This document shows positions 1-11,181 of a stretch of 64,000 nucleotides of DNA, piece by piece. A program made the translations under genes and the position numbers. The stretch is from Phycicoccus sonneratiae (GTDB lineage Bacteria > Actinomycetota > Actinomycetes > Actinomycetales > Dermatophilaceae). Under the pieces are notes generated by a model. It ran no database searches. It was not told the DNA's origin and was given only the letters and a program-made list of their open reading frames with translations. Every line of letters begins with the position of its first letter. Positions within the stretch are counted from its first letter, which is position 1. The stretch is taken from NCBI RefSeq assembly GCF_016887965.1, contig NZ_JAFDVD010000021.1, positions 62,001 through 126,000 on the forward strand, written 5' to 3'.

Positions 1-690
1 CTCGACGAGGAGCAGCTCGAGGGGGGTGACGGCGAGGGCGTCGCGCAGGTCCTTGGCACTCTTGAAGGTGACCGTGCCGCTGAACGACAGGTGGTAGCCC
101 CGGGCGACGCACTCGCGGGCCATGTCGAGGTCGCCGGAGAAGCAGTGCATCACCGTGCGCTCCGGGGCGCCCTCGTCGGCGAGGACCCGCAGGACGTCGG
201 CGTGGGCGTCGCGGTCGTGGATCTGGAGGGTGAGACCGGCGCGCTTGGCGAGGTCGACGTGCCGCCGGAAGGACTCCTCCTGCACGGCATGCCCCTCGGG
301 GCCGGTGCGGAAGAAGTCGAGCCCCGTCTCCCCGACGACCCGCACGCGGGGGTGCGCGGCGAGCTCCTCGATGCGCGCCAGGGCGTCGTCGAGCCGGCCC
401 GCCGCGGCAAGGCCCGGGACCTCGTTGGGGTGCAGCGCGACCCCGGCCAGCACCGACGGGTACCGCTCGGCCGCGGCCACCGCGAACTCCGCGCCCGGCA
501 GGTCGCACCCGATCTGCACGACCCGGTCGACGCCCACGGCGGCCGCCGCCCGCAGCACCGGCCCGAGGTCGTCGACCCGCACCTCGTCGCCCTCGCGGCT
601 GACGTCGAGGTGGGTGTGGTTGTCCACGACCGCGATCGGCAGCGGGTCGGGCGCCACCGGCTCCCCGCGCCGACTCGGCTGCGACGTCAC
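1..690 (-). CDS. tatD: TatD family metal-dependent hydrolase (DNase), 3' end outside window
   Basis: TatD proteins are TIM-barrel, two-metal phosphodiesterases/DNases of the amidohydrolase superfamily that act in the cytoplasm. The 230 codons present start at GTG 690, five bases from the last base of metG, so the two are one transcription unit. The HxH metal site is visible early (about residue 25, DNHTHLD). The family Glu lies in VVGETGLDFF, followed by an IHDRDA His and the MHCFSGD His. The C-terminal metal Asp and the stop lie beyond the left edge. In mycobacteria the same metG-tatD order is followed by rpf and ksgA. The identity is firm, but activity cannot be judged from the truncated copy. 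Confidence 0.9.
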   Translation of the reverse strand, partial: MTSQPSRRGEPVAPDPLPIAVVDNHTHLDVSREGDEVRVDDLGPVLRAAAAVGVDRVVQIGCDLPGAEFAVAAAERYPSVLAGVALHPNEVPGLAAAGRLDDALARIEELAAHPRVRVVGETGLDFFRTGPEGHAVQEESFRRHVDLAKRAGLTLQIHDRDAHADVLRVLADEGAPERTVMHCFSGDLDMARECVARGYHLSFSGTVTFKSAKDLRDALAVTPLELLLVE

Positions 691-692
691 GC

Positions 693-2492
693 TCAGCCCT
701 CCGCGAGGGCCAGCTCGTCGTCGACGACGGACTCGTCGAGCTTGGTGAACACCGGCGCCGGCTTGGCCACCGGCGTGCCGACCACCACCGGTCGCGACTC
801 CCACCGCGGGAAGTCCGAGTACTCACCGGTGATCACCGGCCACGAGCGCCCCTCGTCGTCGGGGTCGAGTCCGGTGACGGTCTCGAGCCGAGGCATCGGG
901 ACGAGGTCGCCCTCGTTCCCGAGCGCCCGGTGCACCCGGTTCGCGGCGTGCGGCAGGAACGGCGAGAGCATCGTGTTGAGGTCGCTGACGCACTGCACGA
1001 GGGTGTGGAGTACGGTCGCGAGCCGCTCGCGCTGGTCCTCGCCCTTGAGCTTGAACGGCTCGGTGCGTGACACGTAGGCGTTGACCTCGCCGACGACCCG
1101 CATCGCCTCGGCGATGGCCGCCTTCTGCCGGTGCCGCTCGAGCAGCGTTCCGACGGAACCGAACCCGGCGAGCACGGTCGCGCGGACCTCCTCGTCGACG
1201 GGCTCGAGGACCCCCGGCCGCGGCACCTCGCCGAAGTTCTTGGCGACCATCGCCGCGGTGCGCGACACGAGGTTGCCCCAGCCGGCGACGAGCTCGGAGT
1301 TGTTGCGCTGGACGAACTCGCGCCAGGTGAAGTTGGCGTCCTGGTTCTCGGGGCCGGCCGCGCAGATGAAGTAGCGGATGCCGTCCGGGCCGTAGCGGTC
1401 GAGGACGTCGCGCACGCGCACGACGTAGCCGCGCGAGGTGGAGAACTGCTTGCCCTCCATCGTCAGGAACTCGCTGGAGACCACCTCGGTGGGCAGGTTC
1501 AGCTCACCGTAGGTACCGGGCTCCCCTCCGCGAGAGCCCCGCCCGGCATAGCCGAGCAGCTCGGCCGGCCAGATCTGGGAGTGGAAGGTGATGTTGTCCT
1601 TGCCCATGAAGTAGTACGAGAGCGCCTCGGGGTCGTTCCACCACTCGCGCCAGCGCTCGGGCTCGCCGAGCCGTCGGGCCCACTCGATGGACGCCGAGAG
1701 GTAGCCGATGACGGCGTCGAACCACACGTAGAGGCGCTTGGCGTGGTTGTCGCGCCAGCCGTCGAGCGGCACCGGGATGCCCCAGTCGATGTCGCGGGTC
1801 ATGGCCCGGGGCTTGATGTCGTCGAGGATGTTGAGGCTGAACTTGATGACGTTCGGCCGCCACGAACCCGAGGCGTCACGGCCGGCGAGCCACTCGCGCA
1901 GCGCGTCGGCGAGCGCCGGCAGGTCGAGGAAGAAGTGCTGCGTCTCGACGAACTCCGGTGTCTCACCGTTGATCTTGCTGCGGGGGTTGATGAGGTCCTC
2001 GGGCTCGAGCTGGTTGCCGCAGTTGTCGCACTGGTCGCCGCGGGCATCGGGGTAGTGGCAGATTGGGCACTCGCCCTCGATGAACCGGTCCGGCAGGGTG
2101 CGGCCGGTGGACGGCGAGATGGCGCCCTGCTGGGTGCGCTCGACCATGTAGCCGTTGAGCCAGTTCTGCCGGAACAGCTCCTGGGCGACGGCGTAGTGGT
2201 TGGCCGTCGTCGTGCGCGTGTAGAGGTCGTAGGTGCACCCGAGGTCGGCGAGCTCGCCGGCGATGACCGCGTGGTTCGTGTCGACGAACTCGCGGGGCGT
2301 GACGCCGGCCTGGTCGGCGAGGACGAGGATCGGGGTGCCGTGCTCGTCGGAGCCGCTGACCATGAGCACGTCGTGGCCCGCCATCCGCATGTACCGGCTG
2401 AAGACGTCGGACGGCACACCGAACCCGGCGACGTGGCCGAGGTGGCGCGGACCGTTGGCGTACGGCCAGGCGACGGCGGAGAGGACCTTCAT
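693..2492 (-). CDS. metG: methionyl-tRNA synthetase
   Basis: This gene encodes the class Ia aminoacyl-tRNA synthetase that charges tRNA-Met. It is 599 residues long, the compact form common in actinobacteria without the C-terminal EMAP-like dimerisation domain. The N-terminal Rossmann fold carries the HIGH-type motif as HLGH, near residue 18. A zinc knuckle follows (CPIC...CDNC, about residues 145-165), then the KMSKS-type loop as FSTSRG. I chose ATG 2492 rather than the upstream in-frame start. It begins with the conserved [20 protein letters not shown]-type N-terminus, and TAGGAT lies 7 nt upstream as a leaderless -10. Translation runs directly into tatD. Confidence 0.97.
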   Translation of the reverse strand: MKVLSAVAWPYANGPRHLGHVAGFGVPSDVFSRYMRMAGHDVLMVSGSDEHGTPILVLADQAGVTPREFVDTNHAVIAGELADLGCTYDLYTRTTTANHYAVAQELFRQNWLNGYMVERTQQGAISPSTGRTLPDRFIEGECPICHYPDARGDQCDNCGNQLEPEDLINPRSKINGETPEFVETQHFFLDLPALADALREWLAGRDASGSWRPNVIKFSLNILDDIKPRAMTRDIDWGIPVPLDGWRDNHAKRLYVWFDAVIGYLSASIEWARRLGEPERWREWWNDPEALSYYFMGKDNITFHSQIWPAELLGYAGRGSRGGEPGTYGELNLPTEVVSSEFLTMEGKQFSTSRGYVVRVRDVLDRYGPDGIRYFICAAGPENQDANFTWREFVQRNNSELVAGWGNLVSRTAAMVAKNFGEVPRPGVLEPVDEEVRATVLAGFGSVGTLLERHRQKAAIAEAMRVVGEVNAYVSRTEPFKLKGEDQRERLATVLHTLVQCVSDLNTMLSPFLPHAANRVHRALGNEGDLVPMPRLETVTGLDPDDEGRSWPVITGEYSDFPRWESRPVVVGTPVAKPAPVFTKLDESVVDDELALAEG

Positions 2493-2499
2493 GACCCGA

Positions 2500-2505
2500 A
2501 TCCTA
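2500..2505 (-). promoter_or_regulatory. -10 element of metG, leaderless arrangement
   Basis: TAGGAT reads toward metG and ends 7 nt before its ATG. There is no Shine-Dalgarno sequence in the gap. The spacing fits transcription starting at or next to the start codon. Confidence 0.55.
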
Positions 2506-2552
2506 GGCGTCGGCCGCAAGCGGGTTCCGGCGGCCACCCGGCACCGGAGGCG

Positions 2553-3344
2553 TCAGCGGGTCCACTCGTACGGGGTCGTCGTCGTGACCCTCACGAGCCC
2601 GGAGCGCTCGAGGATGGGCCGGGAGTACTCCGTCGAGTCGCTGTGCAGCACCGTCTTCCCCAGGCGCAGGGCCGAGCGGGCCCGCTCGGCGGTCAGCGCC
2701 CGGTAGATGCCCCGGCCGCGCCACCCCGGCAGCGTCGCTCCGCCCCACACGCCGGCGACCTGGGTGCTGGGCACCGGTTCGAGGCGCCCGGAGCTGACGA
2801 TGCGGCCGCCGGCCTCGGCGACCCAGAGCTCCATGTCCGGGTCGCGCGCCAGCCGGAAGAGCAGGTCGTCGGCCCGCCGCGAGGAGACCGGGTCGCCGAA
2901 CGCCTCGTCGGCGGCGGCGCTCATCGCCCGGACATCCTCCTCGGTCGTGACGCGGCGCAGCGTGACGTCCTCCGGCAGCGGGACGTCGACGGCGAGCCCG
3001 GCGGCGGGGCCCATCATCACGGACTCGACCTCGCCGGGGACGAAGCCGTGGTCGACGAGGGCGTCGTGCAGACCCGGCGCGACGTCGTGGCCCCGGGTCT
3101 TCCACTCGACGTCGGTGACGGCCGGGTCGGCCGCGAACCGGGCCCGCACCTCGCCGACCCAGCCGCGGACCGTGGCGGCGTCGGCGCCCCCGAGGTCGCG
3201 GTAGGAGACGAACCCCCGCCCGCCGGGGAAGGTCGCGAGCCGGAGCGGACCGAGCCGCTCGAGGGACGCCGCGCCCGGCGTCTCGGCGTCGGTGCGCAGC
3301 TGGTCGTCGTAGATCCGCAGGAGGGCGGCGGGGTCGGTGTCCAC
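2553..3344 (-). CDS. GNAT family N-acetyltransferase
   Basis: This is a 263-residue protein with the acetyl-CoA-binding GNAT fold in its C-terminal half. The signature lies around LPGWRGRGIYRALTAERA, which matches the Q/RxxGxG/A loop of motif A. An N-terminal segment of about 100 residues seems to be a second, degenerate GNAT-like half. The substrate cannot be told. GTG 3344 (VDTDPAALL) is chosen because GAGGAT sits 7 nt upstream and the longer frame begins with low-complexity arginine-rich sequence. It is transcribed toward metG with about 60 bases between them, and divergently from the DUF4126 gene. Confidence 0.75.
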   Translation of the reverse strand: MDTDPAALLRIYDDQLRTDAETPGAASLERLGPLRLATFPGGRGFVSYRDLGGADAATVRGWVGEVRARFAADPAVTDVEWKTRGHDVAPGLHDALVDHGFVPGEVESVMMGPAAGLAVDVPLPEDVTLRRVTTEEDVRAMSAAADEAFGDPVSSRRADDLLFRLARDPDMELWVAEAGGRIVSSGRLEPVPSTQVAGVWGGATLPGWRGRGIYRALTAERARSALRLGKTVLHSDSTEYSRPILERSGLVRVTTTTPYEWTR

Positions 3345-3514
3345 GCCCCGGATCCTCTCGTCCCGGCGACGCCCCGACCACCGGGTTTCGGTACCCGGCC
3401 ACCACACAACGGTTCGGTCACGGCGGAACGCGCCGGGACTACCCTGACGTCGGAGCGGTGTTCGCTCTCCGGGTGCGGCCGCGTCGGGCGGTCGCCGCAG
3501 GTCAGGAGGTCGCC

Positions 3515-4117
3515 GTGCTGGCTGCCCTCACCGGGATGGGTCTGTCCGCGGCCGCGGGCCTCAACGCCTACATCCCCTTCCTCGTCGTGGCGCTCCTCGC
3601 GCGGTTCACCGACGTCGTCACGCTCCCCTCCGGCTACGAGTGGATGGAGAGCGGCTGGGCGATCGGGGTCGGGGCCGTCCTCCTCCTCGCCGAGGTCGTC
3701 CTCGACAAGGTGCCGGCGGTCGACACCGTCAACGACGCGATCCAGACCTTCATCCGCCCCAGCATGGGCGGCCTGATCTTCGCCGCGACCACGGCCGCCG
3801 CCGAGATAGACCGCTCGACGTGGATGGCCGACCACCCCTGGGTGTCGGTGGTCCTCGGGGTCGTCATCTCCGGGCTCGTGCACACCGGGAAGATGGCGGC
3901 GCGGCCCGTCGTCAACGGCGCGACCGTCGGCTTCGGCGGGCCGGTCGTCTCCACCGTCGAGGACGGCGCCTCCATCGGCCTGTCCGTCATCGCCGTCCTC
4001 GCCCCGGTCTTCGTCGTCGTGGCGCTAGGCCTGCTCGCGTGGCTCCTCGTCTGGATGTGGTTGCGGGTGCGCGACTGGCGCCGGTCACGCCGACCTCCGT
4101 CGTACGCGGGGCCCTGA
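3515..4117 (+). CDS. DUF4126 family membrane protein
   Basis: This 200-residue protein has about four to five hydrophobic segments. Its N-terminal motif (LTGMGLSAAAGLNAYIPF) and the glycine-rich segment near VNGATVGFGGPVVSTVEDG are typical of DUF4126 proteins, which have no known function. I chose GTG 3515 rather than an upstream ATG because a perfect AGGAGGT lies at 3504-3510. The upstream extension is basic and not conserved-looking. The neighbours are a divergent GNAT gene and a convergent lipoprotein gene, so it is probably monocistronic. Confidence 0.75.
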   Translation: MLAALTGMGLSAAAGLNAYIPFLVVALLARFTDVVTLPSGYEWMESGWAIGVGAVLLLAEVVLDKVPAVDTVNDAIQTFIRPSMGGLIFAATTAAAEIDRSTWMADHPWVSVVLGVVISGLVHTGKMAARPVVNGATVGFGGPVVSTVEDGASIGLSVIAVLAPVFVVVALGLLAWLLVWMWLRVRDWRRSRRPPSYAGP

Positions 4118-4124
4118 GGTCCGG

Positions 4125-4883
4125 TCAGCCGAGGTCGGGCACGTCGCCCGCCGCCGGGGGCTGCCACACCGTGGCGCGCTCCCACCCGGTCGTCGTGAGG
4201 TCGACGGCCCCCTTGCCGGACACCGCGACCCGCAGCACCTCGCCACCGCCCGCCGCCGCCACCCACACGCGGGCGCCGCCGTCCTCGGTCCCGAGCCGCC
4301 AGGCGGGCCGACCCTCCACCTCGTCGTCGACGACGGGCGCGGGGTCCTCCTCGAGGGCGGCCACGGCGGGCCGGGAGAACGTCGCCTCCAGCACGCCGCG
4401 CAGGGTCTCGGGCCCGACGGCCCGTGCGTCGGCCGCGCGCACCGGGGCCCACGTCCCGACCCGGGCCCGCGCGTCGGCGGCGTTCGGGGTGCGGGTCCGC
4501 CAGAACGCCTCGTCACCGGCCAGCCAGTGGCCGTCCCCGACGGTGAGGACCACCGCCGTGCCCCGGCCCCGCACCGCCCGGACGAGCCGCTGGTTCGCGC
4601 CCGACGCCGACCCCTCGAGGTCGATGCGGACCGCGGCGGCCCCGGTGCCGAGCGTGCCGACGAGGTGGCCGGACTCGGCCGCGAGCGCGAAGGTGCGGGC
4701 GTCGCGGAAGGCGTCGGCGGTCGCCGGCAGCGACGGCGTGGGCGTGGGGGCGGCGGAGGTCCGCTCCGGCAGCCGGGCCGAGCCGAGCGCGGAGCACCCG
4801 GCGAGGGCGAGCAGCAGGACGGTGAGGACCGCGCCGACCGCGGCCCCGACCCCGGCCGCGGGCCGCCGGGGACCGCGCGTCAC
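4125..4883 (-). CDS. putative lipoprotein (LppX/LprG-like appearance, unproven)
   Basis: This is a 252-residue secreted lipoprotein candidate. A basic N-terminus (TRGPRRPA) is followed by a hydrophobic stretch and a lipobox, LALAGCSA, with the acylated Cys near residue 31. After a Pro/Thr-rich linker, the mature part has the alternating beta-strand pattern of periplasmic lipid-binding lipoproteins such as LppX/LprG. I cannot prove membership. GTG 4883 overlaps the stop of the upstream tetR gene by four bases (GTGA), so the two genes are translationally coupled and probably share the regulator's control. Confidence 0.65.
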   Translation of the reverse strand: MTRGPRRPAAGVGAAVGAVLTVLLLALAGCSALGSARLPERTSAAPTPTPSLPATADAFRDARTFALAAESGHLVGTLGTGAAAVRIDLEGSASGANQRLVRAVRGRGTAVVLTVGDGHWLAGDEAFWRTRTPNAADARARVGTWAPVRAADARAVGPETLRGVLEATFSRPAVAALEEDPAPVVDDEVEGRPAWRLGTEDGGARVWVAAAGGGEVLRVAVSGKGAVDLTTTGWERATVWQPPAAGDVPDLG

Positions 4884-5497
4884 CGGGCCTCGTGGAGGGC
4901 GTGGACGAGGAGCGGGACGGCCCCGCGCAGGAACGGCTCGCGCCGCGCCGCCGGCAGCCGCACCGCCGTGACGAGCAGGCCCTCGACCGCGGCGACGACC
5001 ACGACGGCGTCCTCGGCGGGCTTCGGGCGGCCGGCCCGCTCGCCGAGCCCGGCGACGGTGCGCAGCAAGCCGTCGCGCCACCGCTCGAAGACCTCCATCA
5101 GCTCGGGCTGACGGGCCGCCTCGAGGGACAGCTCGGCCTGGGCCCGGACGAGGGAGGGGTCGCGCACCCACCCGACGGTCAGCTCGGTGACCGCCGCCGA
5201 CACGGCCACGGGGTCGCCGGCACACCCCTCGAGGTCGTCGCCGAGCGCCTCGACGCGCTGCTCGAGCGCCCGCCCGACGTACTCGGCGAGGGCGACGAGG
5301 AGCGCGCCACGGGTGCGCAGGTAGGCCGAGCAGGTGCCCTCCGGCAGACCGGCCCGCGCGTCGACGGCTCGGTGGGTGAGGCCCCGCAGCCCGCTGTCGG
5401 CGACGACCTCGACCGCGGCGGCGAGCAGCTCGGCCCGACGGCCGGTGGGCGCGGCCGGGCGGAGGTCGGGGCTGGTCGACGAGGTCATCCACGCCAT
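4880..5497 (-). CDS. TetR family transcriptional regulator
   Basis: This is a 205-residue repressor-type protein. The N-terminal helix-turn-helix covers about residues 15-65 (RRAELLAAAVEVVADSGLRG, then LTHRAVDARAGLPEGTCSAYL). The C-terminal ligand/dimer domain resembles TetR_C proteins with a hydrophobic pocket. ATG 5497 is used; ATG 5488 is an equally possible start. The divergent spacer contains alternating TCTAC/GTAGA repeats (5558-5590) that fit an autoregulatory TetR operator, placed to control both this gene with its lipoprotein partner and the small membrane gene at 5603. Confidence 0.85.
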   Translation of the reverse strand: MAWMTSSTSPDLRPAAPTGRRAELLAAAVEVVADSGLRGLTHRAVDARAGLPEGTCSAYLRTRGALLVALAEYVGRALEQRVEALGDDLEGCAGDPVAVSAAVTELTVGWVRDPSLVRAQAELSLEAARQPELMEVFERWRDGLLRTVAGLGERAGRPKPAEDAVVVVAAVEGLLVTAVRLPAARREPFLRGAVPLLVHALHEAR

Positions 5498-5557
5498 TGT
5501 GCCGCCCCGCGTCCGACGCGACCGGCGGCCGGGGGAACAGCCGGGTGGCGCCTCGCG

Positions 5558-5590
5558 TTCTACTTCTGTAGAATCCTCTACATCCGTAGA
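5558..5590. promoter_or_regulatory. TetR-type operator, alternating inverted repeats
   Basis: TTCTAC-N4-GTAGAA (5558-5573) is followed by TCTAC-N4-GTAGA (5577-5590). The middle half-sites also form a third palindrome (5568-5581). The array lies between divergent tetR and the small membrane gene, just upstream of the latter's AAGGAG ribosome site (5591-5596). A TAGAAT hexamer (5569-5574) sits inside it and could be a -10 element blocked by repressor. Confidence 0.75.
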
Positions 5591-5602
5591 AAGGAGTCGG
5601 CC

Positions 5603-5788
5603 ATGGGACCGATCACCGGACTGTCCGTCATCGCCACCACCCTCCTCTGGACGAGCGTGGTCCTCGGGCTCGTCGTCGCGGGGCTCAGCCTCGCCGTCGT
5701 CGCCCCCGTCCTCACCCGCTCGCGCGAGGACCGTCGGCGCCGCCACCTGAGCATCCCCGCGTACTACCGCCTGACGCCGGCGCACTGA
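5603..5788 (+). CDS. small single-span membrane protein under TetR control
   Basis: This is a 61-residue protein. Residues about 5-38 form a long hydrophobic segment (VIATTLLWTSVVLGLVVAGL onward), followed by a basic, Arg-rich cytoplasmic-type segment (REDRRRRH) and a short tail. ATG 5603 has AAGGAG six bases upstream. The gene lies 105 bases from a divergent tetR, with the operator between them, so it is likely the regulator's main target. I do not recognise a family and assign no function. Small TetR-paired membrane proteins often modulate or accompany efflux, but no pump gene is adjacent. Confidence 0.65.
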   Translation: MGPITGLSVIATTLLWTSVVLGLVVAGLSLAVVAPVLTRSREDRRRRHLSIPAYYRLTPAH

Positions 5789-5890
5789 CCCACCGCCGCG
5801 TCGCGGGCACCCGCCACCGGGCCACCCGCGACGCGGCGACGTCCAGCCTCCTCCCAGCGCGGTCGCGGCCGACACACCGGTCCGGCGACC

Positions 5891-5896
5891 TACGCT
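5891..5896 (+). promoter_or_regulatory. -10 element of the CPBP gene, leaderless arrangement
   Basis: TACGCT ends 7 nt before ATG 5904. The gap (GGCCCCC) has no ribosome-binding site. Confidence 0.5.
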
Positions 5897-5903
5897 GGCC
5901 CCC

Positions 5904-6650
5904 ATGCGACGCCGCCTCCTCACCGAGACCTGGCTCGTGCTCGGCGTCTCGCTCGGGTCCTCCGCGATCTACGCGCTGCTACGTATCGTCGACCGGCTGA
6001 CCCGCCCCGAACGGCTCTCGCAGCAGACCGCCGCGATGAACACCTCGGTCACCCCCGACCGGCCCTGGCTCGACGTCGCCTACCAGCTCGTCGGCATCGG
6101 GCTGGCGCTCGTCCCCGTGCTGCTGGCCCTCCACCTGCTGCGTCGCGACGACCCCGACGAGCCGCACACGATGGGCTTCGACCTGCGCCGCCCCGGGCAG
6201 GACCTCTGGCGCGGCGCGGCACTCGCGGCCGTCGTCGGCATCCCCGGCCTCGGGCTCTACCTCGTCGCGAAGGCCGCGGGCCTCAACACGACCGTCGCCG
6301 CCGCCAACCTCGTCGGCGCGGCGTGGTTCACCGTGCCGCTCCTCGTCCTCGCCGCCGCGCAGAACGCGGTGCTCGAGGAGACGATCATGGTCGGGTACCT
6401 CTTCCGCCGCTGGCGCGAGGCCGGCTGGGGCACCTGGCGGGTCATCGTCACCTCGGCCCTCGTCCGCGGGACCTACCACCTGTACCAGGGGTTCGGCGGG
6501 TTCGTCGGCAACGTCGTCATGGGCCTGCTCTTCGGGTGGCTCTACACCCGGACCAAGCGCGTCATGCCGCTCGTCGTCGCACACACCGTCCTCGACGTCG
6601 TCGCCTTCGTCGGGTACTCACTCGTCAAGCCGCACGTCTCCTGGCTCTGA
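5904..6650 (+). CDS. CPBP family intramembrane metalloprotease
   Basis: This is a 248-residue polytopic protein with about seven hydrophobic segments. It has the CPBP (Abi/CAAX-type) signatures. EE (ETIMVGYLFRR) near residues 158-159, with a trailing Arg, forms motif 1. A His-containing motif follows (TYHLYQGF), and a third motif (AHTVLDVVAF) lies near the C-terminus. These Glu and His residues are the metal/catalytic set of the glutamic intramembrane proteases. Its role here is unknown. It stands alone, convergent with the sdh operon, and starts leaderless at ATG 5904. Confidence 0.85.
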   Translation: MRRRLLTETWLVLGVSLGSSAIYALLRIVDRLTRPERLSQQTAAMNTSVTPDRPWLDVAYQLVGIGLALVPVLLALHLLRRDDPDEPHTMGFDLRRPGQDLWRGAALAAVVGIPGLGLYLVAKAAGLNTTVAAANLVGAAWFTVPLLVLAAAQNAVLEETIMVGYLFRRWREAGWGTWRVIVTSALVRGTYHLYQGFGGFVGNVVMGLLFGWLYTRTKRVMPLVVAHTVLDVVAFVGYSLVKPHVSWL

Positions 6651-6673
6651 GCCGTCGCTGACGAGGCGGGCGG

Positions 6674-7411
6674 TCAGCCGCGCAGGGCGGTGCGCAGGTC
6701 CTTGTTGAGCGTGGAGATGACGTCCTGCGGGATGCCCTTGGGGCAGGCCTGCGAGCAGGCGCCGACGTTGGTGCAGCCGCCGAAGCCCTCCTCGTCGTGC
6801 TGGTCGACCATCGAGACGACCCGGGCCATCCGCTCGGGCTGGCCCTGGGGCAGCTCGGAGAGGTGGGTGACCTTGGCGCCCATGAAGAGCATCGCGCTGG
6901 CGTTCGGGCAGGCGGCGACGCAGGCCCCGCAGCCGATGCACTCGGCGGCCATGAACGCGCGGTCGGCGGCCGGCTTCGGCACCGGCGCCGCGTGGGCGTC
7001 GGGGGCCGACCCGGTGTTCGCGGAGATGTAGCCGCCGGCCTGGATGATGCGGTCGAAGGCGCCGCGGTCGACGACGAGGTCCTTGATGACCGGGAAGGCG
7101 TTGGCCCGCCACGGCTCGATGGTGATGACCTCGCCGTCGCTGAAGCTGCGCATGTGCAGCTGGCAGGTCGTCGTCTTCTCGGGGCCGTGCGCCTCGCCGG
7201 AGATCATCAGGCCGCACATGCCGCAGATGCCCTCGCGGCAGTCGGAGTCGAACGCGATGGGCTCCTCGCCCTTGGCGTTGAGCTGCTCGTTGAGGACGTC
7301 GAGCATCTCGAGGAAGCTCATGTCCTCGCTGATGTCCGTGACCTTGTAGGTGACCATCTCGCCCGGGTGACGGGGACCGGCCTGCCGCCAGATCTTGAGG
7401 GTGAGGTTCAT
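6674..7411 (-). CDS. sdhB: succinate dehydrogenase iron-sulfur subunit
   Basis: This 245-residue subunit passes electrons from the SdhA flavin to quinone through three iron-sulfur centres. The 2Fe-2S ligands are in [13 protein letters not shown] plus the later TTTCQ Cys. The ferredoxin-like part has [12 protein letters not shown] (4Fe-4S) and [14 protein letters not shown] (3Fe-4S). ATG 7411 ([10 protein letters not shown]) was chosen over a longer frame that overlaps sdhA. It is the last gene of the sdhC-sdhA-sdhB operon, 52 bases after sdhA. The complex belongs to the TCA cycle and the respiratory chain at the membrane. Confidence 0.96.
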   Translation of the reverse strand: MNLTLKIWRQAGPRHPGEMVTYKVTDISEDMSFLEMLDVLNEQLNAKGEEPIAFDSDCREGICGMCGLMISGEAHGPEKTTTCQLHMRSFSDGEVITIEPWRANAFPVIKDLVVDRGAFDRIIQAGGYISANTGSAPDAHAAPVPKPAADRAFMAAECIGCGACVAACPNASAMLFMGAKVTHLSELPQGQPERMARVVSMVDQHDEEGFGGCTNVGACSQACPKGIPQDVISTLNKDLRTALRG

Positions 7412-7463
7412 GCGCGAAGTCCTCGGTGGGTGTCGGTGGTGTGGTGCGGGAAGCGGCGAGCCG

Positions 7464-9464
<2,001 letters not shown>

Positions 9465-9477
9465 CGGTTCTGTGCCC

Positions 9478-10182
9478 TCACTTGATCAGGCCGAAGAGGA
9501 TGGCGAGCGGTGGGATGAGGAAGCCGACGACGACCACGGCGGAGACGGCGTGGCCGACGAGCTTGGCGCGACGGTAGGCGTGCGGGGTCATCGTCCAGCC
9601 GAGGGTCTGCTGCGCGCTGAAGACACCGTGCGAGAGGTGGAAGGCCAGCGCGACCATCGCGAGGACGTAGAGCAGGGTCAGCCACGGCACCTGGAAGCTC
9701 GCGACGACGAGCTCGTAGGGGTTCTGCTGCACGTCCGGACCCTGCTTGTCCGGGTTGACCGAGAACTTGAGGATCGTGAACTGGAGCAGGTGCCACCCGA
9801 TGAAGAGGAGCAGGAAGACCCCGCCCCAGCGCATCCACGCCGTGCGCATCGCGGTCTTCACGGCGGCGTACTTCGTGCGCCGGGCGTTGCCCGCGCGGCT
9901 CCACAGGGCGAAGGCCGAGTAGGCGTGGCCGACGAGGCTGGCCAGCAGAACGACCCGGATCACCCAGAGCAGGCCGCCGTACGGGAGCATCGGCTCGCCG
10001 ATGGTGCGCAGGTGCTCGGCGTAGGTGTTGAACGCCTCCTCCCCCGCGAGCGCCTTGAGGTTGCCGTACATGTGGAGGAGGACGTACAGGACGAACACGA
10101 GGCCGGTCGCTGCCATGAGGACCTTGAGGCCGATCGTGGTCCGCCGTGCCGTCCCCGCGCGCGAGGGAGTCAGTGTGGCCAC
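9478..10182 (-). CDS. sdhC: succinate dehydrogenase cytochrome b558 subunit
   Basis: This is the 234-residue membrane anchor of succinate dehydrogenase, with five hydrophobic segments, so one protein replaces the SdhC/SdhD pair. Haem ligand candidates are His residues in the helices ([32 protein letters not shown]). I chose GTG 10182 ([23 protein letters not shown]), which gives the usual family N-terminus. An upstream ATG at 10248 would add 22 atypical residues. It is the first gene of the operon. The 106 bases upstream, up to rsmI, must hold the promoter. Confidence 0.92.
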   Translation of the reverse strand: MATLTPSRAGTARRTTIGLKVLMAATGLVFVLYVLLHMYGNLKALAGEEAFNTYAEHLRTIGEPMLPYGGLLWVIRVVLLASLVGHAYSAFALWSRAGNARRTKYAAVKTAMRTAWMRWGGVFLLLFIGWHLLQFTILKFSVNPDKQGPDVQQNPYELVVASFQVPWLTLLYVLAMVALAFHLSHGVFSAQQTLGWTMTPHAYRRAKLVGHAVSAVVVVGFLIPPLAILFGLIK

Positions 10183-10288
10183 GGAGGGAACCCTAGCCCC
10201 CGCTCCGCACCGGATCGACCGCTGTCGAGGGCTGGTGCGGTGTGACATTCACCCGGTTACCCCGAGGTAGCCGCAGGTGGCGGGCGGT

Positions 10289-11125
10289 CTACGCGCGGCG
10301 GGCGGCGACGGCCGCGTCGTAGAGCGCCTTCTTCGACAGCCCGGTGGCCGAGGCGACCTCGGCGCAGACGTCCTTGAGCCGTTCGCCGGCTGCTGTGCGC
10401 GACAGCACCTCAGGGAGGACGTCGTCGAGCCCGGCCGCCGGACCGGTGGCCCCCGCGACGACGACGGTGATCTCGCCGCGCGCGTGCTCCTCGGCCCACG
10501 CGGCAAGCTCGGCGAGCGGGCCGCGGCGCACCTCCTCGTAGGTCTTGGTCAGCTCACGGCAGACGGCGGCCGGACGCTCGGGGCCGAACGCGGAGGCCAT
10601 CGAGGCGAGGGCCCGGGCCAGCCGGTGCGGGGCCTCGAAGAAGACCATCGTCCGGGGCTCGGCCGCCAGCGCCGCCAGGGCCCGCTCGCGCTCGCCCTCC
10701 TTGCGCGGCAGGAAGCCCTCGAAGCAGAAGCGGTCGACCGGCAGCCCGGAGACGGCGAGCGCCGTGAGGACGGCCGACGGCCCCGGCACCGAGGTGACCC
10801 GGACCCCGGCGGCGACGGCCGCGGCCACGAGCCGGTAGCCGGGGTCGGAGACCGAGGGCATCCCGGCGTCCGTGACGACGACGACCCGGGCCCCCCCGAG
10901 CATCGCCTCGACGAGGTCTCCGGAGCGGCCGGACTCGTTGTGCTCGTGGAAGGAGACGACCCGGCCGGAGAGCTCGACCCCGAGCTCTCCGCAGAGGCGA
11001 CGCAGCCGGCGGGTGTCCTCGGCGGCGACGACGTCGGCGGTGGCGAGCTCGTCGCGCAGCCGCGGCGGGGCGTCGCGCGGGTCGCCGATCGGGGTGGCCG
11101 CGAGGACGAGGACGCCGGCGCTCAT
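10289..11125 (-). CDS. rsmI: 16S rRNA 2'-O-ribose methyltransferase (C1402)
   Basis: RsmI methylates the 2'-OH of cytidine 1402 in 16S rRNA using SAM. The 278-residue protein has the tetrapyrrole-methylase fold. Its hallmarks are ATPIGDPRD near the N-terminus, EDTRRLRRL, the glycine-rich DAGMPSVSDPGYRLV, VPGPSAVLTAL, and FFEAPHRL. It is divergent from pmt with only about 50 bases between, an arrangement also seen in mycobacteria (Rv1002c/Rv1003). A GAGGAT hexamer lies 6 nt before ATG 11125 on its strand. Confidence 0.95.
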   Translation of the reverse strand: MSAGVLVLAATPIGDPRDAPPRLRDELATADVVAAEDTRRLRRLCGELGVELSGRVVSFHEHNESGRSGDLVEAMLGGARVVVVTDAGMPSVSDPGYRLVAAAVAAGVRVTSVPGPSAVLTALAVSGLPVDRFCFEGFLPRKEGERERALAALAAEPRTMVFFEAPHRLARALASMASAFGPERPAAVCRELTKTYEEVRRGPLAELAAWAEEHARGEITVVVAGATGPAAGLDDVLPEVLSRTAAGERLKDVCAEVASATGLSKKALYDAAVAARRA

Positions 11126-11169
11126 CCCGCGATCCTCGCACGGCCCGTCGGGGTCGCAGGTGGCCCACC

Positions 11170-11175
11170 TACGAT
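11170..11175 (+). promoter_or_regulatory. -10 element of pmt, decides its start
   Basis: TACGAT ends 6 nt before GTG 11182. It abuts an alternative GTG at 11176, which is too close to be transcribed from this site. It supports GTG 11182 as a leaderless start. Confidence 0.5.
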
Positions 11176-11181
11176 GTGCCG

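Noticed and set aside
1131-3776. An 881-codon open frame on the plus strand over metG and the GNAT gene
   Set aside because: It is the antisense of two well-supported genes and has no motif of its own.
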